Part shown: in pieces, positions 35,548 to 45,378 of the stretch
Position numbering within the stretch: position 1 is the stretch's first letter
How the letters are laid out: every line of letters starts with the position of its first letter
Assembly (NCBI RefSeq): GCF_018129965.1
Contig: NZ_JAFCKW010000014.1
Coordinates: 1-64,000 of the forward strand
Length of the DNA: 64,000 nucleotides
Reading direction: 5' to 3'
Source of the DNA: Bradyrhizobium diazoefficiens
GTDB taxonomy: Bacteria > Pseudomonadota > Alphaproteobacteria > Rhizobiales > Xanthobacteraceae
Program-made: the position numbers and the translations under genes
The notes under the pieces: generated by a model
What the model was told of the DNA's origin: nothing
Database searches by the model: none
Seen by the model: only the letters and a program-made list of their open reading frames with translations

Positions 35548-37221
35548 ATGTTCGGTCGCAAGCCCGATACCGACGCCAAGGCTCAGCTTGAAGCTATCAA
35601 TCGGTCGCTGGCGGTTATCGAATTCGCGATGGACGGCACCATCCTGACGGCCAACAAGAACTTCCTCGATGTGCTCGGCTACTCGCTCGATGAAATCAGC
35701 GGCAAGCACCATTCGATGTTCGTCCCGGCCGAGGAGCGTGGCAGCGCCGAGTACCGGGCCTTCTGGGCGGCGCTCAACCGCGGCGAGGCTCAAAAGAAAC
35801 AGTTCCGGCGAGTCGACAAGTCGGGCCGGGATGTCTGGATCGAGGCATCCTACAATCCGATTCTCGACGACAAGGGCAGGCCGCTCAAGGTCGTGAAGTT
35901 CGCGAGCGACATCACGGAAAGGACGCTGAACAGCCTGTACAATTCAGGCAAGATCGCCGCCATCGATCGCGTCCAGGCGGTCATCGAATTCAATCTCGAC
36001 GGCACGATCCTGACCGCGAACGACATTTTCCTGGCGGCGATGGGATACACCCTCGACGAGATCAGGGGCCAGCACCACGCCATGTTCATGCCGCCGGCGG
36101 ACCGCGACAGTGCCGCCTATCGCGAGTTCTGGGCCGTGCTGAACCGCGGTGGATATCAATGCGGCGAGTTCAAGCGGATCGGCAAGGGCGGCCGCGAGGT
36201 CTGGATTCTCGCGTCCTACAATCCTGTGCTGGACGCAAGCGGCAAGCCGCTGCGCGTCATCAAATTCGCGACCGACGTGACCGCGCAGAAGCTGCGCAAT
36301 GCCGAAACCGATGCCCAGATCGCCGCGATCTCAAAGTCCCAGGGTGTCATCGAATTCAACATGGACGGAACCATCATCACTGCGAACGACAATTTCCTCG
36401 GCGCGATCGGCTACTCGCTCGACGAAATCAGGGGCAAGCACCACAGCATGTTCGTCGAGCCGGCGATGCGCGACAGCGCGGCCTATCGTGAATTCTGGGC
36501 CGCGCTCAACCGCGGCGAATACCAGGCTGCCGAATACCGGCGGATCGGCAAGGGCGGCAAGGAGGTCTACATCCAGGCGAGCTACAATCCGATCCTCGAT
36601 CTCAACGGCAAGCCATTCAAGGTCGTCAAATATCTCACGGACACTACGCAGCAGGTGCTGGTCCGCATGGGCAACGAACGCGTCCGCGGCATGATCGAGA
36701 CGGTCGCCGGCGGAGCCGACGAATTGAACGCGTCGGTGCGCGACATCGCGGATGCCATGATCAAATCGCGCGATACCGCAATGGGCGCCGTCGAGCAGGT
36801 CTCCACCGCCGATGCGCAGGCGCAGCGCCTGACGGTGGCCGCCAAGTCGATGAGCGGGATCGTCGAGATGATCAACGTCATCACGGGGCAGATCAATCTG
36901 CTGGCGCTCAATGCCACGATCGAGTCCGCGCGCGCCGGAGAGGCGGGCAGGGGTTTTGCCGTCGTTGCATCCGAGGTCAAGAACCTTGCCAACCAGGCCA
37001 AGCAGGCTACCGACAAGATCGCCGAGGAAATCGGCAGCCTCAACTACATCTCCGGCGACGTCGCCGGTGTGTTGAACGCCATCAAGCAGGCGATCACCGA
37101 GGTCAGCGACTATGTCAGCTCCACGACCGCGGCCGTCGAGAAGCAGAGCGCGGTGGCCAGCGACATGTCGAGCAGCATCCATGACGCGGCTGCCGAGGTG
37201 GCAAGGCTGGCTGCCGGTTGA
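35548..37221 (+). CDS. soluble triple-PAS methyl-accepting chemotaxis protein (BdlA-like), copy 2
   Basis: Paralog of its neighbours, 557 aa, again three 122-residue PAS/PAC units and a C-terminal MCP domain with ITGQINLLALNATIESARAG. It is the most diverged of the three in PAS1: KKQFRRVDKSGRDVWIEASY replaces the GEFKRIAK(D/G)GRE version of the other copies. PAS3 keeps YRRIGKGGKEVYIQASYNPI and the following LDLNGKPFKVVKYLTD. No membrane helix is present. The ATG at 35548 has GGAG 8 bp upstream. PAS1 divergence suggests a different ligand or cofactor state; the cofactor cannot be read from sequence. Confidence 0.92.
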   Translation: MFGRKPDTDAKAQLEAINRSLAVIEFAMDGTILTANKNFLDVLGYSLDEISGKHHSMFVPAEERGSAEYRAFWAALNRGEAQKKQFRRVDKSGRDVWIEASYNPILDDKGRPLKVVKFASDITERTLNSLYNSGKIAAIDRVQAVIEFNLDGTILTANDIFLAAMGYTLDEIRGQHHAMFMPPADRDSAAYREFWAVLNRGGYQCGEFKRIGKGGREVWILASYNPVLDASGKPLRVIKFATDVTAQKLRNAETDAQIAAISKSQGVIEFNMDGTIITANDNFLGAIGYSLDEIRGKHHSMFVEPAMRDSAAYREFWAALNRGEYQAAEYRRIGKGGKEVYIQASYNPILDLNGKPFKVVKYLTDTTQQVLVRMGNERVRGMIETVAGGADELNASVRDIADAMIKSRDTAMGAVEQVSTADAQAQRLTVAAKSMSGIVEMINVITGQINLLALNATIESARAGEAGRGFAVVASEVKNLANQAKQATDKIAEEIGSLNYISGDVAGVLNAIKQAITEVSDYVSSTTAAVEKQSAVASDMSSSIHDAAAEVARLAAG

Positions 37222-37634
37222 ACGGGACCATATCGATCGTGCCGTTTGCGGATGCCGCGCCTGGCCGCCGCTCGGGACGCCTTGTCAAGCCGTGATTCGG
37301 CGACGCGGCACCGCTCTCAAATCGTCGGTGCAAGGTCCTTTGGCACGATTTGGACAGGCGCGGCGCCGCCCTCGTTCCAAGCCATTGATTGCCGAACTAC
37401 AAATGATATTCGAATTAATGTCGCCTGCCGATTATTGATATGTTGATTATCAGTCTTTTGAAGGTTTTGACCTATACGATTTTACTGACCAGCTGCGTCG
37501 TATAGCAGATGGTAGAACCTGCTGTCGGCCCACACTCTTTGTGTCAGGCCGTAGCCACGCACCGTCAATGGGAATTCCGCAGATTGATTGCCGCGAATGC
37601 CCCGTGATGGAGGCATTCCGATTGGAGTGCAGGA
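37222..37634. other. 413-bp leader region of the third chemoreceptor gene
   Basis: A GC-rich first part is followed by a clearly AT-richer segment (about 37390-37510), the likely promoter zone. It includes an inverted repeat CTATACGA / TCGTATAG (37472-37505, 18-nt loop). A 42-bp stretch at 37347-37388 aligns without gaps to 33249-33290 upstream of copy 1, with 10 differences by my count. GGAGTGCAGGA serves as ribosome binding site at the end. Confidence 0.5.
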
Positions 37635-39290
37635 ATGTTTGGTTTAGGACGCGGTGACTTCCAGGCCAGGACCGAGGCGTTCAGCCGGTCGCAGGCCATG
37701 ATCGAGTTCAACCTCGATGGTACGATCGTCACCGCCAACGACAATTTCCTGAAGGCGCTCGGCTACTCGCTCGACGAAGTCAGGGGCAAACATCATTCGA
37801 TGTTCGTGCCGGCGGACCAGCGCGACAGCGCCGACTACAAGGCGTTCTGGGTCGCGCTCAATCGCGGTGAATTCCAGGCGGGCGAATTCAAGCGCATTGC
37901 CAAGGGTGGCCGCGAGATCTGGATCGAGGCGTCCTACAATGCCGTGCTGGGCAACGACGGCAAGCCGGTCCGGGTCGTCAAGCTCGCGACCGAGATCACC
38001 GAGAAGAAGATCCGCAGCCTCGCCGACGCCTCCAGGATCGCCGCGATCGACCGCGTCCAGGCAGTGATCGAATTCAAGCTCGACGGCACCATCGTCACCG
38101 CCAACGAGAATTTCTGCAACGCGGTCGGCTATTCGCTGGCCGAGATCCAGGGCAAGCATCACAGCCTGTTCATGCCGGCAGACCAGCGCGACAGCGCAGG
38201 CTATCGCGAGTTCTGGGCGGCGCTGAACCGCGGCGAATTCCAGTCCGGCGAGTTCAAGCGGATCGGCAAGGGAAGCCGCGAGGTGTGGATCCTCGCGAGC
38301 TACAATCCGCTGCTCGACGAGCGCGGCAAGCCCTTCGGCGTCGTCAAATACGCCACCGACGTCACCGCCGACAAGATCAGGAACGCAGACTTCGCCGGCC
38401 AGCTCACCGCTATCGACAAGTCGCAAGCCGTGATCGAATTCAACATGGACGGCACGATTCGTACCGCAAATGCAAACTTCTGCAATGCGCTGGGCTATTC
38501 GCAGGCCGAGATCCAGGGCCGGCACCACAGCATGTTCGTCGATCCCTCGGAGCGCGACAGTGCGGCCTATCGCGAATTCTGGACGGCACTGAATCGCGGC
38601 CAGTACCAGGCGGCCGAATACAAGCGCATCGGCAAGGGCGGCCGCGAGATCTGGATTCAGGCCTCGTACAATCCGATCCTCGACCTCAACGGCAAGCCCT
38701 ACAAGGTGGTGAAATACGCCACCGACATCACTGCGCAGGCGATCGGCCGCAAGAAGGCCGAAAACGCGCGCGGGCTGATCGAGGCGGTCGCGGCGGGCAG
38801 CGAGGAAATGAGCTCCTCGATCCGCGAGATTTCCGAGACCATGGCCAAGTCGCGCGAGAATTCGAAGGTCGCGACCGCACGCGTGGATGCGGCCGACAGC
38901 CAGGCCGTCAGGCTGAACGCGGCGGCTCAGTCGATGAGCGGCATCGTCGAGATGATCGCGGGCATCACCGGCCAGATCAACCTTCTGGCGCTCAACGCCA
39001 CGATCGAATCGGCGCGCGCCGGTGAAGCCGGCCGCGGCTTCGCCGTGGTCGCCTCCGAGGTGAAGAACCTCGCGAGCCAGGCCAAGCAGGCGACCGACAC
39101 GATTTCGACCGAGATCAGCGCATTGAATACCATTGCCGGCGACGTGACCGGCTCGCTGTCCGCGATCAAGGCCGCGATCGCAGGCGTCAACGAGTTCATC
39201 GCCTCCACCGCCGCCGCGGTCGAGGAGCAGAGCATCGTCACCGCCGAAATGTCGTCCAACATGCAGCGCGCGTCGGCCGAACTGGCATAG
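37635..39290 (+). CDS. soluble triple-PAS methyl-accepting chemotaxis protein (BdlA-like), copy 3
   Basis: Third paralog, 551 aa. Its PAS1 (FKRIAKGGREIWIEASYNAV), PAS2 (FKRIGKGSREVWILASYNPL) and PAS3 (YKRIGKGGREIWIQASYNPI) match the corresponding PAS of copy 1 more closely than each other. The repeat period is again 366 bp. The linker after PAS3 differs from copies 1 and 2 (ITAQAIGRKKAENARGLIEA instead of the QVLVRMGNERVR version). The signalling hairpin ITGQINLLALNATIESARAG is intact. No membrane helix or tethering pentapeptide is visible. Confidence 0.92.
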   Translation: MFGLGRGDFQARTEAFSRSQAMIEFNLDGTIVTANDNFLKALGYSLDEVRGKHHSMFVPADQRDSADYKAFWVALNRGEFQAGEFKRIAKGGREIWIEASYNAVLGNDGKPVRVVKLATEITEKKIRSLADASRIAAIDRVQAVIEFKLDGTIVTANENFCNAVGYSLAEIQGKHHSLFMPADQRDSAGYREFWAALNRGEFQSGEFKRIGKGSREVWILASYNPLLDERGKPFGVVKYATDVTADKIRNADFAGQLTAIDKSQAVIEFNMDGTIRTANANFCNALGYSQAEIQGRHHSMFVDPSERDSAAYREFWTALNRGQYQAAEYKRIGKGGREIWIQASYNPILDLNGKPYKVVKYATDITAQAIGRKKAENARGLIEAVAAGSEEMSSSIREISETMAKSRENSKVATARVDAADSQAVRLNAAAQSMSGIVEMIAGITGQINLLALNATIESARAGEAGRGFAVVASEVKNLASQAKQATDTISTEISALNTIAGDVTGSLSAIKAAIAGVNEFIASTAAAVEEQSIVTAEMSSNMQRASAELA

Positions 39291-39305
39291 GCATCAGCGC
39301 TGCTG

Positions 39306-39393
39306 CGTAGGGTAAGCAAAGGCGCACAGCGCCGTGCCCACCATCCCTCCCCGACGGTGGGTGTCGTGGTGGGCACGCTGCGCTTTGCCCACG
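39306..39393. repeat. intergenic repeat, type D
   Basis: Perfect 10-bp arms GTGCCCACCA and TGGTGGGCAC lie at 39335-39344 and 39368-39377. They are nested inside broader arms GTAGGGTAAGCAAAGGCGCA and GCTGCGCTTTGCCCAC. It is between the convergent third chemoreceptor gene and mutS and may act as a terminator. The GTAGGGT opening links it to the repeat at 23327-23388. Confidence 0.75.
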
Positions 39394-39399
39394 CCACCG

Positions 39400-42138
39400 T
39401 CACGGCTTCGGCAGCTTTGCCTTCAGCGCATAAAGTGCATCGAGCGCCTCGCGCGGTGACATCTCGTCGGGGTGAAGCGCCTTCACCGCCTCCATCAGCA
39501 GTTCGGCCTCGCTCGGCGGGGCGGCTTCGGCTGCGGCGCGCGAGGGCACCGCGAACAGCGGCAAATCGTCGGCGAGCGCGCGGGCGGTCTGGCCGCGGTC
39601 CTGCGCCTCGAGCTTGGCCAGCACCGATTTCGCCCGCGTGATCACGGCCGGCGGCAGGCCGGCCAGCTTGGCGACCTGGATGCCGTAGGAGCGGTCGGCC
39701 GAGCCCGGCAGCACCTCGTGCAGGAACACGACGTTGCCCTGCCATTCCTTTACCCGCACGGTGGCGTTGAACATGCGCGGCAGCCTGGCCGAGAGCGCGG
39801 TCAGCTCGTGATAATGCGTCGCGAACAGGGTGCGGCAGCGGTTGCTCTCGTGCAGATGCTCGATCGCGGCCCAGGCGATCGAGAGACCGTCGAAGGTCGC
39901 GGTGCCGCGGCCGATCTCGTCCAGGATCACGAGCGAACGCTCGCCGGCCTGGTTCAGGATCGCGGCGGTCTCGACCATTTCCACCATGAAAGTGGAGCGG
40001 CCGCGGGCGAGATCGTCGGCGGCGCCGACGCGCGAGAACAGGCGGTCGACGATGCCGATCCGCGCGCGCATCGCCGGCACGAAGCTGCCAATTTGTGCCA
40101 GCAACGCAATGAGCGCGTTCTGGCGCAGGAAGGTCGATTTGCCGGCCATGTTGGGACCGGTGAGCAGCCAGAGCTGGCCGGACTTTTGCGCGGGGCCCGG
40201 CGACAGGTCGCAGGAATTGGCGATGAACGGCTCGCCATTGCGCTTCAAGGCCTGCTCGACCACGGGATGGCGGCCGGCCTCGATCGCGAAGCCGAGCGAC
40301 TCGTCGACCTCCGGCCGTACGTAATTGTCGTCGACCGCGAGCCTCGCCAGCGAGGTCGCGACGTCGAGCAGCGCGAAGGCATGGGCCGCGGCGCGCAGAT
40401 CGTCGCTGATCGCTAGGGCCTTGGCGGAAAGCCGCTCGAAGATTTCGAGCTCGAGACCGAGCGCGCGGTCACCGGCATTGGCGATCTTGGCCTCGATCTC
40501 GCCGAGCTCCGACGTGGTGAAGCGGACCTGGCCCGCCAGCGTCTGCCGATGGATGAAGGTCGCGTTCAGCGGCGCCGACATCAGCTTGTCGCCGTGCTGC
40601 GCCGTCACCTCGACGAAATAGCCGAGCACGTTGTTGTGCCGGATCTTGAGACCCTTGACGCCCGTGCTGTCGGCGTAGCGCGCCTGCATCGAGGCCACCA
40701 CGAGACGCGAGGCGTCGCGCAGATTGCGCGTTTCGTCCAGCGAAGGCTCGTAGCCCTGACGGACGAAGCCGCCGTCGCGCTTGATCAGCGGCAGTTGATC
40801 GTCGAGGGCGCTGGCGAATTCCGCCGCCAGTTCGCGCGAGGGACGCTGCAACGCTGCCATCACGACCGCGATCTCCTGCGGCGGCTGGTCGGTCTCGCCG
40901 AGCCGCGCCAGCACCTGGTCGGCGGCGACGATGCCATCGCGCAGGCCGGCGAGGTCGCGCGGCCCGCCGCGGCCGACCGACAGCCGCGCCAGCGCCCGCG
41001 ACATGTCGGGCGCGCCGCGCAGGATGCTGCGGATGTCCTCGCGCGCAGCGGAGTCCGCAACGAAGGCGCTGACGGCATCGAGCCGCCGTGCGATTGCCGG
41101 CGCATCCGTCAAGGGCGCGGCAAGCCGCTGCGCCAGCAGGCGCGAGCCGGCCGATGTCACGGTGCAGTCGATCGCGTCGAGCAGCGAGCCGCGGCGCTCG
41201 CCTGCGAGTGTTCGCGTCAGTTCGAGATTGGCGCGCGTCGCCGGATCGATCGCCATGGTCGCGCCGGAGGCCTCGCGCGCGGGCGGCGACAATGGCGGAT
41301 GTTTGCCGACCTGGGTTCGGTCGACATAGGTGACGGCGGCGGCCGCGGCGGTCGCCTCCAGCCGCGTCAGTTGCGCCAGCCCATCCATGGTCGCAACCGC
41401 GAAATAGTCGCACAGCCGCTTCTCGGCGGTGGCGCCGTCGAAGACGTCGCGGGTCAGCGGCGTCACCGCCGGCAGTTCGCGCAAGGTCTGGCTCAGCTCG
41501 TTGTCGCTGTAGAGCGCGTCGGTGACGATCGCCTCGTTCGGATTGATGCGCGCCAGCGTCGCGGCAAGCTCGCCGCCCGAACATTCCATCACGGTGAATT
41601 CGGCGGTGGAGATGTCGATCCAGGCAAGGCCGAAGCGGTCGCCGCCGGTGGAGGAGCGCGCCCGCGCGATGGCCAGCAGATAATTGTTGGCGCGCGCATC
41701 GAGCAGCGTGTCCTCGGTCAGTGTGCCCGGCGTGACCAGCCGTACCACGCCGCGGCGCACCACGCTCTTGTTGCCGCGCGCCTTCGCGGCGGCGGGATCC
41801 TCGGTCTGCTCGCACACCGCGACCCGGTGGCCGGCGGTGATCAGGCGGTGCAGATAATCCTCGGAGCGCTCGACCGGCACGCCGCACATCGGGATATCCG
41901 CGCCCTGATGCTTGCCGCGCTTGGTCAAGACGATGCCGAGCGTTTTGGAGGCGATCTCGGCGTCCTCGAAGAACAGCTCGTAGAAATCGCCCATCCGGTA
42001 GAACAGCAACAGGCCCTGATGCGCCGCCTTGATCTCGAGGTACTGTTCCATCATCGGCGTGACGCGCGCGGCGGCTTCCGCTGCCGGTGCTGGCGCTTCG
42101 TCGAGGGGCGGTGCGGGGATCGGCTGTTGCATGGTCAT
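39400..42138 (-). CDS. mutS: DNA mismatch repair protein MutS
   Basis: Mismatch-recognition ATPase, 912 aa. The N-terminal mismatch-binding domain has FYRMGDFYELFFEDA with the Phe-x-Glu motif that contacts the mispair. The connector, core and clamp domains follow. The ATPase domain contains LLTGPNMAGKSTFLRQNALI (Walker A near residue 660), ILDEIGRGTATFDGLSIAWA (Walker B) and FATHYHELTAL. Full length is typical. The start may be the ATG at 42138 or 42132. It lies upstream of glnD on the same strand, with a 10.8-kb plus-strand block between the two. Confidence 0.96.
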   Translation of the reverse strand: MTMQQPIPAPPLDEAPAPAAEAAARVTPMMEQYLEIKAAHQGLLLFYRMGDFYELFFEDAEIASKTLGIVLTKRGKHQGADIPMCGVPVERSEDYLHRLITAGHRVAVCEQTEDPAAAKARGNKSVVRRGVVRLVTPGTLTEDTLLDARANNYLLAIARARSSTGGDRFGLAWIDISTAEFTVMECSGGELAATLARINPNEAIVTDALYSDNELSQTLRELPAVTPLTRDVFDGATAEKRLCDYFAVATMDGLAQLTRLEATAAAAAVTYVDRTQVGKHPPLSPPAREASGATMAIDPATRANLELTRTLAGERRGSLLDAIDCTVTSAGSRLLAQRLAAPLTDAPAIARRLDAVSAFVADSAAREDIRSILRGAPDMSRALARLSVGRGGPRDLAGLRDGIVAADQVLARLGETDQPPQEIAVVMAALQRPSRELAAEFASALDDQLPLIKRDGGFVRQGYEPSLDETRNLRDASRLVVASMQARYADSTGVKGLKIRHNNVLGYFVEVTAQHGDKLMSAPLNATFIHRQTLAGQVRFTTSELGEIEAKIANAGDRALGLELEIFERLSAKALAISDDLRAAAHAFALLDVATSLARLAVDDNYVRPEVDESLGFAIEAGRHPVVEQALKRNGEPFIANSCDLSPGPAQKSGQLWLLTGPNMAGKSTFLRQNALIALLAQIGSFVPAMRARIGIVDRLFSRVGAADDLARGRSTFMVEMVETAAILNQAGERSLVILDEIGRGTATFDGLSIAWAAIEHLHESNRCRTLFATHYHELTALSARLPRMFNATVRVKEWQGNVVFLHEVLPGSADRSYGIQVAKLAGLPPAVITRAKSVLAKLEAQDRGQTARALADDLPLFAVPSRAAAEAAPPSEAELLMEAVKALHPDEMSPREALDALYALKAKLPKP

Positions 42139-42464
42139 GGGCGGCGCAACCTACAAAATTTCGCACCGTGCTCCTATCGCTTTGGCTGGAGAGGGGAGGT
42201 TTTCCACGTTGTCCGTGTGACGCAAGCCACGGCCACATGTTCCGCTGTCATTCCGAGATGCGCCCTCAGGCGCAGGCCCGGAATCCGTAATCCCGGCTCG
42301 TGGTTATGGATTCCGGGTTCGCGACTTCGTCGCGCCCCGGAATGACGGAGAGTTTCGGATATGCCACCCGCGAAACCGTCAATTGACCTGCCGCGGGCGC
42401 CCTCCTAAAACTCCGCCGTCATTGAAGAATTCTGGCCGGACCGCGGCATTCAGGGAGAACAACG
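42139..42464. other. 326-bp divergent intergenic region between mutS and pcaF
   Basis: The region contains a type A repeat (42248-42347, entered separately) and the upstream sequences of two divergent genes. No coding frame is convincing. GGGAGAACAACG immediately before pcaF provides its ribosome binding site. Confidence 0.6.
42248..42347. repeat. palindromic intergenic repeat, type A (short)
   Basis: GTCATTCCGAGATGCGCC plus CAGGCCCGGAATCCGTAAT is mirrored by GTGGTTATGGATTCCGGG and CGTCGCGCCCCGGAATGAC. The central spacer present in longer type A copies is nearly absent, leaving a compact hairpin. Confidence 0.85.
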
Positions 42465-43673
<1,209 letters not shown>

Positions 43674-43712
43674 AGCATTCTCTCTTCGAGACCCTGAGCG
43701 TCTCCAGGAACT

Positions 43713-43836
43713 CGTCATGCCCGGGCTTGTCCCGCCTGCGCGGCCAAAGCCGCTTCGGCGAGGCGAAGGCCCGGGCATCCACGTTCTTGGCGCCGCACGA
43801 AGATCGTGGATGGCCGGGACAAGCCCGGCCATGACG
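43713..43836. repeat. palindromic intergenic repeat, type C with extra segment
   Basis: The left arm CGTCATGCCCGGGCTTGTCC is split from GGGCATCCACG by an additional ~40 bp (GCCTGCGCGGCCAAAGCCGC, TTCGGCGAGGCGAAGGC). The right arm GTGGATGGCCGGGACAAG plus CCCGGCCATGACG is intact. It therefore looks like the 7626-7712 element with an insertion containing its own small hairpin (GCGGCCAAAGCCGC). Confidence 0.82.
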
Positions 43837-43960
43837 GACATCAAAAGACGCAGGCGGGGAGCGGCGTCCGAAACCCGCTTCCCCAAATTAGTTATATCCT
43901 ATAATGATCGGCGGAAGCGTTGACCGGCTGGACCGGCATGGCCGGGGGAGGAGTTCGCCA

Positions 43961-44662
43961 ATGACATTCATCTATCCCACCGACAGCAACAAGGCGCATC
44001 CGCTGCCGCTGTCGCCCGACTACAAGAGTTCGATCAAGCGCGCGCCGAACAAGCCGCTGATCCCGATGCGCCACACGCTCTCGGAGCTGACCGGCCCGGT
44101 CTATGGCCACGAGACCGTGCGCGATGGCGACGACGACCTCACCACCCAGCACACCGGCGAGCCGATCGGCGAGCGCATCATCGTCCACGGCCATGTGCGC
44201 GACGAAGACGGCCGCGGCGTGCCCAATTCGCTGGTCGAGATCTGGCAGGCCAATTCCTGCGGCCGCTACGTCCACGTCCGCGACCAGCACCCGGCGCCGC
44301 TCGATCCGAACTTCACCGGCGCGGGCCGCACCGTCAGCGATGCGAGCGGCTACTATCGCTTCGTCACGATCAAGCCCGGCGCCTATCCCTGGGGCAATCA
44401 CCACAATGCCTGGCGCCCCGCGCACATCCATCTGTCGGTGTTCGGCCATTCCTTCGTCACGCGCCTCGTGACGCAGATGTATTTCCCGAACGACCCGCTG
44501 TTTCCGTTCGATCCGATCTTCAACTCGGTGCCGGACGAGAAGGCGCGGGCGCGCATGGTCTCGTCGTTCGACCTGGAGAACACCAAGCCCGAATGGGCGC
44601 TGTGCTACCGCTTCGACATCGTGCTGCGCGGCCAGAACGCCACCCCCATGGAGAATCACTAA
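43961..44662 (+). CDS. pcaH: protocatechuate 3,4-dioxygenase, beta subunit
   Basis: Intradiol ring-cleavage enzyme subunit, 233 aa, opening protocatechuate to 3-carboxymuconate. The iron(III) ligands are visible: a Tyr in SGYYRFVTI, a Tyr in PGAYPWGNH and the His-x-His in WRPAHIHLSVFG. The N-terminal PCDO_beta region includes LPLSPDYKSSIKRAPNKPLI. A GGGGGAGGAG ribosome binding site precedes the ATG at 43961. It is followed after 1 bp by pcaG; together they form the alpha-beta protomer. Confidence 0.95.
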   Translation: MTFIYPTDSNKAHPLPLSPDYKSSIKRAPNKPLIPMRHTLSELTGPVYGHETVRDGDDDLTTQHTGEPIGERIIVHGHVRDEDGRGVPNSLVEIWQANSCGRYVHVRDQHPAPLDPNFTGAGRTVSDASGYYRFVTIKPGAYPWGNHHNAWRPAHIHLSVFGHSFVTRLVTQMYFPNDPLFPFDPIFNSVPDEKARARMVSSFDLENTKPEWALCYRFDIVLRGQNATPMENH

Positions 44663-44663
44663 G

Positions 44664-45284
44664 GTGCCGGAGTCCCTGAAGCCCCAGGATTCTTTGAAGT
44701 CCAGCGGGATCACCCCGTCTCAGACTGTCGGTCCGTTCTTCAAATACGGCCTGACGCCGAATGGCGAGTACGCCTGGAACGACGCCTTCACCAACTCGAC
44801 GCTCACGCCCGACGTCACGGGCGATCGCGTCCGCATCGAGGGCCGCGTGTTCGACGGCGACGGCGTCGCCGTGCCGGATTGCATGCTGGAGATCTGGCAG
44901 GCCGACGCGCAAGGCCGCTTCGCCGACCCGCAGGACAAGCGGGCGCTGCCGAACGCCAGCTTCCGCGGCTTTGCCCGCTGCGGCACCGACAAGGACGGCC
45001 ATTACGCCTTCGAGACCATCAAGCCGGGCGTGGTGCCCGATCCCGATGGCAAGCCACAGGCGCCGCACATCGTGCTGGCGGTGTTCGGCCGCGGCATGCT
45101 GCGGCATCTCTACACCCGCATCTATTTCAGCGACGAAGCCGGCAACGCCGCCGATCCCGTGCTGGCCGTGGTGCCCGCCGACCGCCGCGCCACGCTGATC
45201 GCGACGCGCGAGGCCGGCAAGCCGGTCTACCGGCTCGACCTGCGGCTGCAGGGCGGCGACGAGACGGTGTTCTTCGACGTCTGA
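44664..45284 (+). CDS. pcaG: protocatechuate 3,4-dioxygenase, alpha subunit
   Basis: Alpha subunit of 206 aa. It shares the intradiol dioxygenase fold with PcaH (VPDCMLEIWQADAQGRF parallels NSLVEIWQANSCGRY) but lacks the iron-ligand His pair, having APHIVLAVFGRG instead. The start is a GTG at 44664, one base after the pcaH stop, indicating translational coupling. The pathway genes for the following steps (pcaB, pcaC, pcaD) are not in this window. Confidence 0.95.
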   Translation: MPESLKPQDSLKSSGITPSQTVGPFFKYGLTPNGEYAWNDAFTNSTLTPDVTGDRVRIEGRVFDGDGVAVPDCMLEIWQADAQGRFADPQDKRALPNASFRGFARCGTDKDGHYAFETIKPGVVPDPDGKPQAPHIVLAVFGRGMLRHLYTRIYFSDEAGNAADPVLAVVPADRRATLIATREAGKPVYRLDLRLQGGDETVFFDV

Positions 45285-45378
45285 CGAACACGGCCGCCTT
45301 CCTGTGAAGGCGGCCAGGCGCGGCTGGCGCTGCCCGGTTTGATCGTGCAGAATGCGCACGGCATCCGGGGCGCGCTGC

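Noticed and set aside
37336..37351. TTGGCACGATTTGGAC as a sigma-54 promoter before chemoreceptor copy 3
   Set aside because: The TGGCACG half matches, but the -12 element should read TTGC and reads GGAC.
37424..37434. GCCGATTA as a flagellar sigma-28 -10 box
   Set aside because: No TAAA-type -35 box lies at the required distance.
40549..42345. 598-codon open frame opposite mutS
   Set aside because: It is antisense to an intact mutS and rich in Arg/Gly/Asp, as expected from the third-position GC bias of the real gene. No domain is recognisable.
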